Positions 15,657 to 24,637 of a DNA stretch of 64,000 bases are shown here, piece by piece; position 1 is the stretch's first letter; the number at the start of each line of letters is the position of its first letter. Both the position numbers and the translations under genes were made by a program. Origin of the DNA: Streptosporangium sp. NBC_01755 (lineage in GTDB: Bacteria > Actinomycetota > Actinomycetes > Streptosporangiales > Streptosporangiaceae). The stretch lies in NCBI RefSeq assembly GCF_035917995.1, contig NZ_CP109131.1, positions 3,348,001 to 3,412,000 on the forward strand, in the 5' to 3' direction. Under the pieces are notes generated by a model. The model was not told the origin of the DNA. It worked only from the letters and a program-made list of their open reading frames with translations, and did not search any database.

Positions 15657-17036
15657 TCAGGCCCGGTCGGCGATCTCAACGAACGGGGACAGCGTCGGCC
15701 CGCCGTTGGCCGGGGTGATCGCGGACTTCAGCCACGGCTGGCCGTCGACCCGCTGAATGATCCGATACGCCGTCTGGTCGTTCCCGAACCGGTAGTCCGT
15801 GCTGGACGCGGTGCTCATGACCTGCCGGTCACCGATCAGGTAGTAGGACAAGTCAACGAACGCCAGGTCCGAGCGGTCACCGAGGCGGCCGGCCTTCTCC
15901 GTGACCACCAGGGGGCGGCCGAAGATGGTCATCGGCGCCGGGCCCGCCACGTTGGTGAGCATGACCGGGCCACCGCCAGTGCCGACGCTCAGCGCCATGG
16001 TGAACAGCTCCGGGATCGCCTCAGGGCTGCACACCCAGATGCCGCGCGCCAGCGAGCTGGGCAGCATGCGGGAGTACATCTTGATGACGTTCTCCACGAC
16101 GATCGTGTCCGCGGACTGGGCGGACTCCTTGGCCACCGCGACACCGGCCGAGTTACCCGCGCCGAGGAAGCCCAGCGGCTCACCCACGCCGGAGCCGCTC
16201 ATGAAGGCTGCGTCCTCGAAGAACGCCAGCGCCTGCGGCCACAGCGTCTCGATCAGCGCGGCGAACGAGATGAGAGAGTCGGCCAGGAGTTCGTTCGGTG
16301 TGACCGCGAACCCGGTCAGCTTCTTGGCGTCCAGGACGATGCGGCCGAACTTCGGCATGCTCTCGATCAGCGCGGCGGACTCCTCGCCCCAGAAGCCGAT
16401 CATGCCGCCGAACACGCTGCCCGCATTGGTCGTGGAGTCGATCATCGGGAACGGCACCCGCGCCGTCTCCATCGGCACCACCGTCGCCCGCGGCCGGACC
16501 ACCGCCATCTCCAGGGCGATCTGCAGCAGCTGGCTGCGGAGTGTCTCGGGGACCAGGAACCCGCCGTCGGCCGGGACCACGCTGCTGGCGGCGTTGCGGA
16601 TCTGCTCCATCCGCGCCCGGGTCTCAGCCGACGGGTTCAGGTGCCACGCGGAGTGGAAGTACTCGGCCGCGTTCTTGAACTCCTTGTCCAGCACGGTGCC
16701 GGCGGCCTTGGCGTTGTAGGCGGTGGCCTGCTTGTGGCTGGTGAGCATGTTGGTCGGCCGGGTCTGCGGGTCGAGGTTCAGGCGCTGGATGCCCTCGCCT
16801 CCGACCCCGTTGTCCTTGAGCATCTGGGCGAAGACGCGCTGGGTTTCCTCGGCGACCAGGCGGTGCAGGTCGGTGCCCTCGCCCTGCTGCTGGTTGGCGT
16901 ACGCCTGGACGAACGCCTGGAGCGTGTCGGCCGACGCGAGGATCCCCTTGTAGCGGCCGGCGTCGCCGAACATCTCGGCGAGCTCGTCGGCGTTCTTCGG
17001 GACCGGGATGTCCTTCGGCAGGACAGGTGTGGTCAC
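15657..17036 (-). CDS. Major capsid protein, HK97 fold
   Basis: The protein has 459 residues from GTG 17036, with GGGAGG 8 bases upstream and GTGA overlap with the protease stop; the longer in-frame start is unlikely. Residues 1 to about 145 form a helical region (ADELAEMFGDAGRYKGILAS) likely to act as the scaffolding delta domain removed by the protease. The mature part begins near AASSVVPADGGFLVPETLRS and carries the HK97-type motifs VPFPMIDSTTNAGSVFGG, GEESAALIESMPKFGRI and FFEDAAFMSGSGVGEPLGFL. It assembles the icosahedral head. Confidence 0.93.
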   Translation of the reverse strand: MTTPVLPKDIPVPKNADELAEMFGDAGRYKGILASADTLQAFVQAYANQQQGEGTDLHRLVAEETQRVFAQMLKDNGVGGEGIQRLNLDPQTRPTNMLTSHKQATAYNAKAAGTVLDKEFKNAAEYFHSAWHLNPSAETRARMEQIRNAASSVVPADGGFLVPETLRSQLLQIALEMAVVRPRATVVPMETARVPFPMIDSTTNAGSVFGGMIGFWGEESAALIESMPKFGRIVLDAKKLTGFAVTPNELLADSLISFAALIETLWPQALAFFEDAAFMSGSGVGEPLGFLGAGNSAGVAVAKESAQSADTIVVENVIKMYSRMLPSSLARGIWVCSPEAIPELFTMALSVGTGGGPVMLTNVAGPAPMTIFGRPLVVTEKAGRLGDRSDLAFVDLSYYLIGDRQVMSTASSTDYRFGNDQTAYRIIQRVDGQPWLKSAITPANGGPTLSPFVEIADRA

Positions 17037-17935
17037 AGCAGTGCCTCCCTCAGGCTTTCCCACACGTCCGCTGCGGACGGGGGGTGGATCAGGTGTGCGG
17101 CCAGGGCGGCCCACTCGTCAGGCTCGACGGCCTGGGCGACGGGCTCGGCCTGGCCGAGGTTCAGGGCTGGAACCTCGGTGGGCTCCGGGGTGACGTCCGC
17201 GGGCACCTGGGCGACGGGCTCAGGCTCCTGCGTGGGCTCGACCGGCTCAGGATCAGCGACCGGCACAACCTCTGAAACGGCCGGGGCAGGCGCAGCGCTC
17301 CGGCCGGCGAACCGGAACACCGACAGGTCCCACGACGCCGCCATCGCTGGGTCCTGGTCGGGCTGACGGACGGGTCGCGCTACCTCATCCGCCAGCCCTG
17401 CTGCTACGGCCTCATCGGCGGTGTACCAGGTCTCCGCCTGCATCCGCGCCCGCCACTCGGCCACAGTGCCGCCGGCGCGCTCGGCGTAGACCCCGGCGAT
17501 GTTGTCGCTCTGCCGATCGAGCAGGTCGGCCATCTCCCGCATGTCGCCAGCCTGGCCGTAGCAGAACCCGCTCCCGTCGTGGATCATCATCTGTGAGTGC
17601 GGCTGCATGATGATCCGGTCACCCGCCATGGCGATCACCGAGGCGATCGACGCGGCCAGGCTGTCGACGTAGACGGTGACCGTGGCCGTGTGCGACCTGA
17701 GCACGTTGTGAATCGCGATGCCGTCGAAGATCTCCCCGCCGGGGCTGTTGATCCTCAAGGAGATTTCGCTCGCGGTGATCGAGCGCAGCTCTTCGAGGAA
17801 CGTCTCCGCGCTGGTACCCCAGTAGCCGATCTCGTCGTAGATGACCACCTCGGCCGGGTCAGCGAGGTTCGTGATCCGGTACCACTGCCGCTCGGGGCCG
17901 ACCTTGGCGCGGAGCTGCTGGCGATCCAGTCTCAT
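17033..17935 (-). CDS. Prohead protease, ClpP-like (S14)
   Basis: This 300-residue protein has an N-terminal 200-residue ClpP-like domain: INSPGGEIFDGIAI, the nucleophile region DSLAASIASVIAMAG with the catalytic Ser, and the His region MMIHDGSG; the third residue probably lies in the DEAVAAGLADEV segment. The last 90 residues are Pro/Glu-rich and end in a helix (DEWAALAAHLIHP), which may bind the capsid shell. Its position between portal and capsid is standard. It likely cuts the capsid delta domain during maturation. Confidence 0.92.
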   Translation of the reverse strand: MRLDRQQLRAKVGPERQWYRITNLADPAEVVIYDEIGYWGTSAETFLEELRSITASEISLRINSPGGEIFDGIAIHNVLRSHTATVTVYVDSLAASIASVIAMAGDRIIMQPHSQMMIHDGSGFCYGQAGDMREMADLLDRQSDNIAGVYAERAGGTVAEWRARMQAETWYTADEAVAAGLADEVARPVRQPDQDPAMAASWDLSVFRFAGRSAAPAPAVSEVVPVADPEPVEPTQEPEPVAQVPADVTPEPTEVPALNLGQAEPVAQAVEPDEWAALAAHLIHPPSAADVWESLREALL

Positions 17936-19920
17936 GATTCATCCCACCTCGGTTCGACCGTGCCCCTGCACCGGATGCCGCCCTTGCACGCCCAGTAGCC
18001 GCCGTTCGGGTACTGGGCTTGGGCCTCGGGCAACGTGTCGTAGCGGCGGCCGTCGGCCTTCTCGCAGAATTCACAGGTCGCGTCGTCGCGGATCTCGCTC
18101 GCTTCGTACCAGGTCGCGCCCTTGCCGTCGGCCTCGGCCTGCTCCAGCGTCGCGAACCGGCCCGCCCCCTCGGCAGCCCAGATCGCGCCGCCCAGCTCGG
18201 TGCGCAGGCTCGCATCCGACAGGGCCTCCAGGTGCTCGACGACCCGCTCAGCGACCTGCTCGCCTGACATGTCGGGCGCCCACACCCGCAGAGCCTCCCG
18301 CCCGGCCGCCACCGCCAGGCCCGTCGCCAGCAGCCCCGCCGTCACCGCCGCACCCGCCGCGAGCGTCGCAGCCAAGACTCCAGCCACGGCCGCCGCCGTG
18401 ATGGTCACGCCCTGCTCCTCGGCGGCCTCCACCATCCGCTCACCGACGGCCTCCGCCTGGGCAAAGAGGGTGGCCTCCAGCAACGCCGCCCCGACGTCAC
18501 TGGAGGCCGTCAGCGCGGCGAGATCCTCGGTACGACCCTCATCCACCAAGGATTCAATCTGCCGCGCGAGCTCTTCCCGCTGCCCCTCCGACACGTCAGC
18601 CCAGTCGGCCAGCAGCTCCTCCAGGGGCTCCTGCCAGTCCTCCCGCGTCTCCTCGGGTTCGGCCTGAGCACGCAAGACCAGCGGACGACGCCGCGAGTTC
18701 GCGATGCGCGGCTTCGGCACCCCGGCCGGCGGACCGACGTAGGGCATCTCCGGCAACCCCACCGCCGACAGCACCGCGGCGGGCTCCCACCCGGCGGACA
18801 CCAGCCGATGAGCGGATTCGGCCTTGCTGAGACGCTCGTCGTTGTCGGCCTCACGGTTCGCGGGCACGGGGTCGACGTAGTCGAACTCCAGACCGGCCGC
18901 AGTGGCGCCGAACAGCGGGAGGAAGTCGTTGTTCAGCGCCTGCTTGAAGCGCTCCAGCCGCGGCACCGTCAGCTGCTCGGCGAACCACGCCTTCGACGCT
19001 TCGGCGGTCGCCCGGTTGACGTCATCGACATCGCCGACCGCGAACTTCGGCATGCCGTACGCCTCCCGGATCACGTCCCGAGCGACCCCGCGGAGTTCAA
19101 CGAACTGCATGTCGCGCTGCGTGAACTTGCGATCCACCCAGCGGCCCTGCTCCAGCAGGGCGACGCGGTGGGCGTTGGCGATGCCCCGATGCTGCTCGTT
19201 CCACCGATCGCGCAGCTCGTCGAACTCGTCATCGGACAGGCGCTTGTCGACCTCGATGATCCCGCCCGGCTCCGCCGAGTTCAGGAAGAAGTTGCGGTTC
19301 CACTCCGCGGAGTACCTGGTCGAGTCGAGGTCGGTGAGGATCGACTGGACCGGGCCCATGCCCCGGTAGGGGTCGAGCGGGTTCGGCATGCGGAGCTGGA
19401 TGACCTCGTCGCGCTCCAGCGGGATCTGCTCCCCGTCGGGGCCGCGGTAGACGTAGCCGCGGATGAACTCTTCCGGGTCCGGCACTGGGGAGATGCGGTC
19501 CGGGCGCACCGGCCAGATCTCCAGCGGGATGGACCGCATCATCGGGTTGCGGGCGATCACCCACCAGCCCTCGCCCGTCAGGTCGACGTGCTGCTGGACG
19601 GACTCGACGAACTCCTGCCGCGTGAAGAACGGGTTCGGCCGGGTCCAGATGTCGAGGGCCAGGTGGCGGGTGACCTCGGTCCGGTCTTCCTTCCGGCCGC
19701 TGGCCGCCTGACGCCACAGGCTCCAATTGACCTGCGACGCGGCGTTCGACGTGCGGTGAACGATCGAGAACAGCGTCCCGACGCTGCCCATGGCGCGCAT
19801 CTGAGACTCGGCGTCGTTGCGTTGCAGGAACGGCAGTGCCCAGCTCGCCGACCGGCCGACATACGGGACTGGCGCCTGGTTCCGGAAGGCGCTGGCGAGG
19901 GCCCCGAACATGGAGGTCAT
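17932..19920 (-). CDS. Portal protein fused to MuF-like minor head protein
   Basis: The 662-residue reading starts at ATG 19920, within ATGA of the small membrane gene. Residues 1 to about 400 are an HK97-type portal (SIVHRTSNAASQVNW, GEGWWVIARNP, WPVRPDRISPV, SAEWNRNFFLNSAEPGGII, REAYGMPKFAVGDVDDVNR). After an acidic linker come long helices and a membrane-like Ala/Gly/Val/Thr segment (about 525-560), then a MuF-type end with YEASEIRDDATCEFC and CKGGIRCRGTVEPRW. Portals form the DNA channel; MuF domains act in head morphogenesis and are often separate genes. The fusion is visible in one uninterrupted frame. Confidence 0.92.
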   Translation of the reverse strand: MTSMFGALASAFRNQAPVPYVGRSASWALPFLQRNDAESQMRAMGSVGTLFSIVHRTSNAASQVNWSLWRQAASGRKEDRTEVTRHLALDIWTRPNPFFTRQEFVESVQQHVDLTGEGWWVIARNPMMRSIPLEIWPVRPDRISPVPDPEEFIRGYVYRGPDGEQIPLERDEVIQLRMPNPLDPYRGMGPVQSILTDLDSTRYSAEWNRNFFLNSAEPGGIIEVDKRLSDDEFDELRDRWNEQHRGIANAHRVALLEQGRWVDRKFTQRDMQFVELRGVARDVIREAYGMPKFAVGDVDDVNRATAEASKAWFAEQLTVPRLERFKQALNNDFLPLFGATAAGLEFDYVDPVPANREADNDERLSKAESAHRLVSAGWEPAAVLSAVGLPEMPYVGPPAGVPKPRIANSRRRPLVLRAQAEPEETREDWQEPLEELLADWADVSEGQREELARQIESLVDEGRTEDLAALTASSDVGAALLEATLFAQAEAVGERMVEAAEEQGVTITAAAVAGVLAATLAAGAAVTAGLLATGLAVAAGREALRVWAPDMSGEQVAERVVEHLEALSDASLRTELGGAIWAAEGAGRFATLEQAEADGKGATWYEASEIRDDATCEFCEKADGRRYDTLPEAQAQYPNGGYWACKGGIRCRGTVEPRWDES

Positions 19921-20090
19921 GGCCGCACCCGGAAGAGCGGGGAGGTGAGGCGCCATTCAAGGACCCAGCACGACACTCCGGCGACCGCGAGGCCGGCGGG
20001 GACGGCGAGGGTCCAGGCGGCGGCTGACAGCAGCGCGAGCCCGGCGATCACGAGGATCACGGGGAGGGCGGGGCGCAGCCGGGGGATCAC
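19917..20090 (-). CDS. Small membrane protein upstream of portal
   Basis: A 57-residue protein starting at GTG 20090, with two hydrophobic segments (ALPVILVIAGLALLSAAAW and AVPAGLAVAGVSCWVL) and a short basic C-terminus FRVRP. Its TGA overlaps the portal ATG as ATGA. Similar short membrane proteins precede the portal gene in other actinophages (from memory). Function unknown. Confidence 0.7.
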   Translation of the reverse strand: MIPRLRPALPVILVIAGLALLSAAAWTLAVPAGLAVAGVSCWVLEWRLTSPLFRVRP

Positions 20091-20179
20091 ACCCCGGATG
20101 CTACAGCTCGCAGGAAGATTTACGGACTACATGGCTGATGACCGAAAAATTTACTGTCCACGGCGATTCTGGGTTAGGT

Positions 20180-21502
20180 TCACAAGACCCTGATACGCGG
20201 CCGGGAACCCAGATCCCGCTCCGCCACGACGTACCGCTTCCCATCGCAGCCGTGATCGTTCTCCTTCACCGGAACCTCCTTCGGCTGCTTGCCGTCCTTG
20301 TTGTCCCACACGTACCCGACGATCTCCTCGGCCGTGCACGCCGGCTTCTTCGCCTCCTCCAGCTCCGGATCCCGCTCCACCACGCTGTCACGCAGGATGA
20401 ACAACCTTGGCCGCCCGTCGCCGGCCACTTTGAGCCGAGACTGGACGGCCTGGATGCCGTCGGAGACGGTCTTCTTCGCGGCCACCGTGGACATGCCCAG
20501 GTGCCGCTCCAGCGTGGCTCGGTCTTCGGCGTCGTGGTCGCAGACGATCGCCCGGGGCCGCGGCTCCCGCCACTTCCCGCCCGGGGCGACCAGGCGCAGG
20601 ATGTGCTTCGCGTGGTCCTCGACCAGGCGGCGGGTGAAGTAGATCTCCCGGTACAGGTACAGCCGCCCGTCGGGGTCCTCGGCCCAGCACTGCAACACGA
20701 ACGGGTTGGTGTAGCCGAAGTCCACCGACCACCACCGCGTCCACGAGTCGGGGATCGGGAACCGGTCGAGCAGATGGACGGCCGGATCCCACTCCTCGTA
20801 GATGAGGCCCTCGGCCGCGACCCACCGGCCGTGCCGGAGCCGGTGGTGCCGGACGCCGGTGAGCTTGTCGAGCTTGCCGATGTAGTCCCGCCCGACCATC
20901 GTCAGCGTGCCGTCCGGCCGGAACAGGACCGGGTTGTCCTCGTGGCGGCTGTGCAGCATGACCGTGTCGCCGCGGTCCGCCCTCGCCTTCAGCCAGTGCG
21001 TCGGCGTGCTCGGGTTGCAGTCGGCGAGCAGCTGCTGGAAGGAGATCTTCCCGTTGCGCAACCGGGTGGTCAGCGCCTCCCAGTCATCCACGGTGAGCTC
21101 GATGGCCTCCTGCACGAAGATGACGTCGTACTCCGACGACATGACCTTCTGCGCCTTGTCGAGGCCGCCGACGACGATCGTGGACCCGTTGCTGTACCGG
21201 TAGGCGGCGGCCTCCTGGGGGGAGCCGCCGTACCAGACGACGTGGCCGGCGGTGATGCTCTCCTTGGCGACGTGCTCGCGCCAGGTGACCAGGCCGGTCG
21301 AGCCGAGGGAGGCGAGGGTCTTGCGGACGATGAGGCCGCGGGCGCCGGGGTTGAGCAGCATCATCAGGTGCAGCTTCTCCATCGCGGCCCGGGACTTGCC
21401 CGTCCCGGCGGGGCCGCTGAGCAGGACCTCCGAGGCTCGGCACTCCATGATCTGCCGGGCTGCGCCGCGCGGCCGGTAGACATGACGCAGCGCGACGGTC
21501 AT
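20180..21502 (-). CDS. Terminase large subunit
   Basis: The protein has 440 residues from ATG 21502 (ATGA overlap with the previous stop). The ATPase domain has a Walker A SGPAGTGKS at residues 29-37, a VIFVQEA Walker B-like strand, and an ADCNPS motif III. The nuclease domain shows SVDFGYTNP, CDHDAED and the NDHGCDGKRY region, with Asp residues suited to two-metal catalysis. It drives DNA packaging and cuts concatemers. A gap of about 90 bp separates it from the portal group; an AT-rich patch near 20120-20160 is seen there but no clear terminator. Confidence 0.95.
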   Translation of the reverse strand: MTVALRHVYRPRGAARQIMECRASEVLLSGPAGTGKSRAAMEKLHLMMLLNPGARGLIVRKTLASLGSTGLVTWREHVAKESITAGHVVWYGGSPQEAAAYRYSNGSTIVVGGLDKAQKVMSSEYDVIFVQEAIELTVDDWEALTTRLRNGKISFQQLLADCNPSTPTHWLKARADRGDTVMLHSRHEDNPVLFRPDGTLTMVGRDYIGKLDKLTGVRHHRLRHGRWVAAEGLIYEEWDPAVHLLDRFPIPDSWTRWWSVDFGYTNPFVLQCWAEDPDGRLYLYREIYFTRRLVEDHAKHILRLVAPGGKWREPRPRAIVCDHDAEDRATLERHLGMSTVAAKKTVSDGIQAVQSRLKVAGDGRPRLFILRDSVVERDPELEEAKKPACTAEEIVGYVWDNKDGKQPKEVPVKENDHGCDGKRYVVAERDLGSRPRIRVL

Positions 21503-21837
21503 GACCGCCCACTCAGCCTGCGGCATTCATCACACGTGCACGTCTGGTCCGTGATCTCGGTGTGCACGTGGTGGTCGGGCCACTTCCCGCACATACACAC
21601 GTTGACCGACACGGCAGGCCGCTGCTCGTACGGGTGCTGGGTGCGGGGCAGACGCCTCCGGTGCGTGACGTCGAAGCGGAGCTGCATCACGGCCATGCGC
21701 GCCTGCCACTCCTCGGTGTGCACGATGCCGCGTGCCCGCTCGGCGTTGTAACGAGCCAGCACGTCCCCGTCCAGCAGCTCGACGACCTGCATGCTGAACA
21801 CGTCCAGCGCGGGGCGCCGCTCCCATGGCCACCTCAT
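21499..21837 (-). CDS. Small protein between terminase subunits, Cys-rich C-terminus
   Basis: This 112-residue protein has an N-terminal RWPWERRPALDVFSM segment, a helical YNAERARGIVHTEEWQARM region and a Cys/His-rich end (CMCGKWPDHHVHTE, CTCDECRRLSG) that may bind zinc. No family is recognised. It sits with 4-bp overlaps between the two terminase subunit genes, so a packaging accessory is plausible. Confidence 0.7.
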   Translation of the reverse strand: MRWPWERRPALDVFSMQVVELLDGDVLARYNAERARGIVHTEEWQARMAVMQLRFDVTHRRRLPRTQHPYEQRPAVSVNVCMCGKWPDHHVHTEITDQTCTCDECRRLSGRS

Positions 21838-22364
21838 GTCAGCCCCTCCAGGTCGACGCCTTCGAAGTTGTAGCTGATCGCGATGTCGCCGCCGATCAGC
21901 TGCTTCACCGGAATGTCCAGGCCGAGGAGCTTCGCCCGCCGCTCCTGGATGCGGAGAAGGCGGTCGATCGCCGTGAGCACGGGGGCATCGTCAGCGAGGG
22001 GCTCGCCGCGGCCGTCATCCACTTCGGCGGCGCCGTCGTCGTTGATGAACGGTTGGCCGAGGCGCACGATCTTGCCGTGCGACACCACGTAGTGTCTGGC
22101 CTCCAGCACGGCGCGGGCGGCGCGGGCGAGCTCGTCGAGCTGCATCAGCTCCAGCTGGCGGAGTTCCTCGGCGGGTTCGGCGACGGTCTCTTTGAGGGCG
22201 CGCTGTACGGCCTCGTAGGCGCTGCTCTTGGAGGCGAGGCCGAGCTGGTCGGCGATCTGCTGGTAGGTGAGGTTCTGCGCGCGCAGCCGGCACGCCTGGG
22301 CGTCACGGGCTGCGACGTCGGGGTCGCGGGCGTAGCAGCCGTCTCCACCTCGGACCTCAGACAC
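21834..22364 (-). CDS. Terminase small subunit
   Basis: The 176-residue protein uses GTG 22364, preceded by GAGGAAGGAG; an in-frame ATG 30 bases upstream lacks as good a site. Residues about 20-65 form a helix-turn-helix (RLRAQNLTYQQIADQLGLA, SSAYEAVQRAL), followed by AEPAEELRQLELMQLDELAR and the APVLTAIDRLLRIQERRAKL helix typical of actinophage small terminases. It should recognise the packaging site and present DNA to the large subunit. Confidence 0.85.
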   Translation of the reverse strand: MSEVRGGDGCYARDPDVAARDAQACRLRAQNLTYQQIADQLGLASKSSAYEAVQRALKETVAEPAEELRQLELMQLDELARAARAVLEARHYVVSHGKIVRLGQPFINDDGAAEVDDGRGEPLADDAPVLTAIDRLLRIQERRAKLLGLDIPVKQLIGGDIAISYNFEGVDLEGLT

Positions 22365-22495
22365 GCGGGCTCCTTCCTCGTGGCTCTGCTTCATGGTGCG
22401 GCATCGGGGTCATGCGGGCGCAGCTCGGGACGGGGCAGGTCAGGCTCACGGGCGGCTCTCAGGCTTGTGGTGACAGGCCATAGAAGCGGAAGCGC

Positions 22496-23122
22496 TCACA
22501 CCGCGATAAACAGCTGAGGAAGTTCGGCGAGGGCCAGGACGGTGTCGCGTCGGCGAGAACGTCGATCGACCTCGGCGCGCGCCTCTACTGCGAGTTCGGA
22601 TCGCCATTCGGCCGCTGATTGCGACGGCTCTTGCAGCGAGCCAATTGCTCGCTGTCCATAATTGAGCACTTCCCCCACCTGCCAGGAAACTTTTGACTTC
22701 ATGGGAAGCCCGCCCATATTCCACCTGACCAGTCCTTGGCTGGGCTTCGGTGGCTTGCCGTCAAAGAAGGTCGTGCCCCCTATCTGCCGATGCTCCCAGG
22801 CCACGGCATACATGAACTCGTCGGCGGTCTCTGACCCGAAGGGCGTGCTCACGTCGATGTCGACGCGAGCACGAAGCAATTCAGCTCCGCTCTGCCACAC
22901 GATGTGCCAGTGCTCGAAAGGAGAGTCTCCGCATTTATCGGGGTGGTAATTGACGATTCCCCATGGCACGCCGTCGAGCGTGCCGTCTGCAGCGATCAGT
23001 GGCCTTTCGCGGAGCTGGCGAAATACGGCAAGGGTGACTTGCTTGCCGCTGATGGTGAGGGTCTTCACTTCCACGGCGGCGGTGGTGATCTGGGCGTTCT
23101 GAGTGGTGAGGATCTTGGCCAC
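22496..23122 (-). CDS. Conserved actinophage-type protein of unknown function
   Basis: The 208-residue protein starts at GTG 23122 behind GGGAG. The N-terminal half (ITTAAVEVKTLTISGKQVTL, AVFRQLRERPLI, GVPWGIVNYHPDKCGD) recalls a protein I have seen next to terminases in Streptomyces prophages, with no assigned role. The second half (AVAWEHRQIGG, MKSKVSWQVGEVLNYGQ) appears to be an added segment with lower GC than its neighbours. The base composition shift from about 22500 to 23050 hints at separate acquisition. Confidence 0.65.
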   Translation of the reverse strand: MAKILTTQNAQITTAAVEVKTLTISGKQVTLAVFRQLRERPLIAADGTLDGVPWGIVNYHPDKCGDSPFEHWHIVWQSGAELLRARVDIDVSTPFGSETADEFMYAVAWEHRQIGGTTFFDGKPPKPSQGLVRWNMGGLPMKSKVSWQVGEVLNYGQRAIGSLQEPSQSAAEWRSELAVEARAEVDRRSRRRDTVLALAELPQLFIAV

Positions 23123-23157
23123 GGGGCGGCTCCCTGTGCTGGTCGGGGTGAGGGTGG

Positions 23158-23601
23158 TCAGGTGGCGAGGTCGAACAGCGGGAGCTCGACCAGCTCGTAG
23201 GTCCACGAGGTCCGCGGTACGGTCTCGGGCTCCGGAGCAGCCGGCGGCCGGGTGTTGGCGTGGTGGGCGCAGGGGCAGATCCACTGACAGATGCGGTCGG
23301 CCAGGTACACCTGCGCCCTGCACCCGTAGCGCGGCCCGGTGATCGACGGTGTGGGGTGCTGGTGCGGCTCGGCGTGGTGGACGGGGTAGACGCCGCTGCG
23401 GTCGCAGATCAGCGTCTCCCACGTCGGGAGCGGGGTGGCTCGGCGGCAGCGGTCGTGCTGGCCGATGTCGGGCTGGCACCAGTGGGTGAGGCCGGACTGG
23501 CAGGCGCATGTGCTGGCGGCGAGGGGGACGTCTCGGTGCTGCTTGCGCATGGGCTTGGTCCAGATGTTGGCCCGCACCCACTCGGCCTCGGCCGGAGTCA
23601 C
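23158..23601 (-). CDS. Cys/His-rich protein (paralogue 1, DUF6248-like)
   Basis: The protein has 147 residues from GTG 23601, which overlaps the upstream stop. It starts TPAEAEWVRANIWTKPMRK and contains two Cys clusters, CACQSGLTHWCQPDIGQHDRC and CRAQVYLADRICQWICPCAHH, likely zinc-binding. The overall pattern recalls DUF6248 from memory. The adjacent downstream-numbered gene at 23598-24011 is a clear paralogue with the same cluster spacing. Function unknown; small Cys/His-rich proteins are abundant in actinophage early regions. Confidence 0.7.
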   Translation of the reverse strand: MTPAEAEWVRANIWTKPMRKQHRDVPLAASTCACQSGLTHWCQPDIGQHDRCRRATPLPTWETLICDRSGVYPVHHAEPHQHPTPSITGPRYGCRAQVYLADRICQWICPCAHHANTRPPAAPEPETVPRTSWTYELVELPLFDLAT

Positions 23602-24011
23602 CGTGGCACCGCCGTCCGGCCGAAGTCCTCGAAGCCGGGCAGGGCCACGACCTCCAGCCCGGCCGACGCCTCCGGGGTGTGGGTCTCCTCGTGGCAGCCG
23701 CACAGGCACCGCCACCGGCACCGCCGGTCAGCGAGCCATACGAGGGCGACGTGGTTGCTCCGCGGGGACATCTCCCGCCGGTACAGCGCCTCCCGAGCCT
23801 GGGCCGGCTGACCGCCGGGCCGGTAGATCAGGGTCTCGACCTCGCCGAGGCGCCCCCAGATGCCCGCGTCGACGACGGGGCACGCCTGGTGGTCGCCGCG
23901 GTGGCAGGTCACGTAGGTGCCGAGCTGGCAGGCGCAGCGGGGCGAGGGGGTGGGGATGCTGAGCGGTTCCAGGACGGCGGTCCGCACCCATGCGGCGGCC
24001 TCGGGCGTCAC
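23598..24011 (-). CDS. Cys/His-rich protein (paralogue 2, DUF6248-like)
   Basis: A 137-residue protein that begins TPEAAAWVRTAVLEPL and has the clusters CACQLGTYVTCHRGDHQAC and ALVWLADRRCRWRCLCGCH. Order and spacing match the neighbouring 147-residue gene: N-terminal helix, first cluster, ETLI strand, LADRxCxWxC second cluster. This is a tandem duplication. The clusters suggest zinc binding; no activity is known to me. Confidence 0.7.
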   Translation of the reverse strand: MTPEAAAWVRTAVLEPLSIPTPSPRCACQLGTYVTCHRGDHQACPVVDAGIWGRLGEVETLIYRPGGQPAQAREALYRREMSPRSNHVALVWLADRRCRWRCLCGCHEETHTPEASAGLEVVALPGFEDFGRTAVPR

Positions 24012-24217
24012 GGCTCCTCGCGGATGCGCTGGCGCAGGATGCTGCGGATTTCAGCCGCGTGCTTTTCGCTGTAGTGCCGCTCCATACCGTCATGCGCGGA
24101 CTGCGGGGTGATGTCGTGTTCGATGTGTCCGCAGTTGAAGAAGCAGTGCACGGTGATGATCTGGAACAGCCCGTCCGCCTGGCGGGCGTCGGGGTCGACG
24201 CGGATGAGGTCAGGCAC
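24008..24217 (-). CDS. Small phage protein, unknown
   Basis: A 69-residue protein starting at GTG 24217, inside the end of the preceding 45-residue gene. It contains VHCFFNCGHIEHDI and MERHYSEKHAAEIRSILRQR; the Cys-Cys-His-His-His pattern resembles a single C2H2-type finger. Overlaps on both sides mark it as part of the operon. Confidence 0.65.
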   Translation of the reverse strand: MPDLIRVDPDARQADGLFQIITVHCFFNCGHIEHDITPQSAHDGMERHYSEKHAAEIRSILRQRIREEP

Positions 24218-24347
24218 GGTCGTCTCCTGTCGGTGCTCCGTGTGCGCATGGACATCCGTGGGGCCGGATGGTGTGGTCGCGGCAGACCTCGGCGGGGTGG
24301 CCTTCGGGCTGGACGTCGGCGGCGGTGGCGCATGCCGGGCAGATCAT
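24210..24347 (-). CDS. 45-residue Cys/His-rich protein
   Basis: A short gene from ATG 24347, which overlaps the upstream stop as ATGA, to TGA at 24210, overlapping the next GTG. It reads MICPACATAADVQPEGH, then CRDHTIRPHGCPCAHG. The CPAC and CPC pairs with several His suggest a zinc knuckle. Its coupling at both ends supports expression. Confidence 0.68.
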   Translation of the reverse strand: MICPACATAADVQPEGHPAEVCRDHTIRPHGCPCAHGAPTGDDRA

Positions 24348-24532
24348 CGGTCGTCCTCGCTCTCGATGGGGGTGACCTCGGCGACGACGTGCCGGTCCCG
24401 GCGGCCGACTGCGTCGGTCTGGGCCTGCTGGTCGTCGCGTTCGGCCTGGGCGTCGTCGAGGTCGGTGTAGAGGCTCCAGCTGCCGAGTTCGGGCTGGTGG
24501 CTGGCCTGGTTGTAGGTGATGACGAGGTACAC
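24344..24532 (-). CDS. Small phage protein, unknown
   Basis: A 62-residue protein from GTG 24532, reading YLVITYNQASHQPELGSWSL then DLDDAQAERDDQQAQTDA. The start follows a leader with AGGAG that is almost identical to the leader before the gene at 25163. One strand-rich half and one acidic helix. No family recognised. Confidence 0.6.
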   Translation of the reverse strand: MYLVITYNQASHQPELGSWSLYTDLDDAQAERDDQQAQTDAVGRRDRHVVAEVTPIESEDDR

Positions 24533-24637
24533 GGCGGTGGTTGCTCCTATCGGGGGCGGATGTGGTGTCCCAGTCGGTGGCAATGAAATCCGGGGTGAAT
24601 CACCCTCGATTCAGGTCGAGACCGATGCCGGTCGCGG

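Noticed and set aside
22361..22453. A possible 30-residue reading just upstream of the small terminase (starting SLTCPVPSCARMTP)
   Set aside because: It has a CxxxxxC pair and overlaps the terminase start, but lacks a good ribosome site and is too short to support without expression data.
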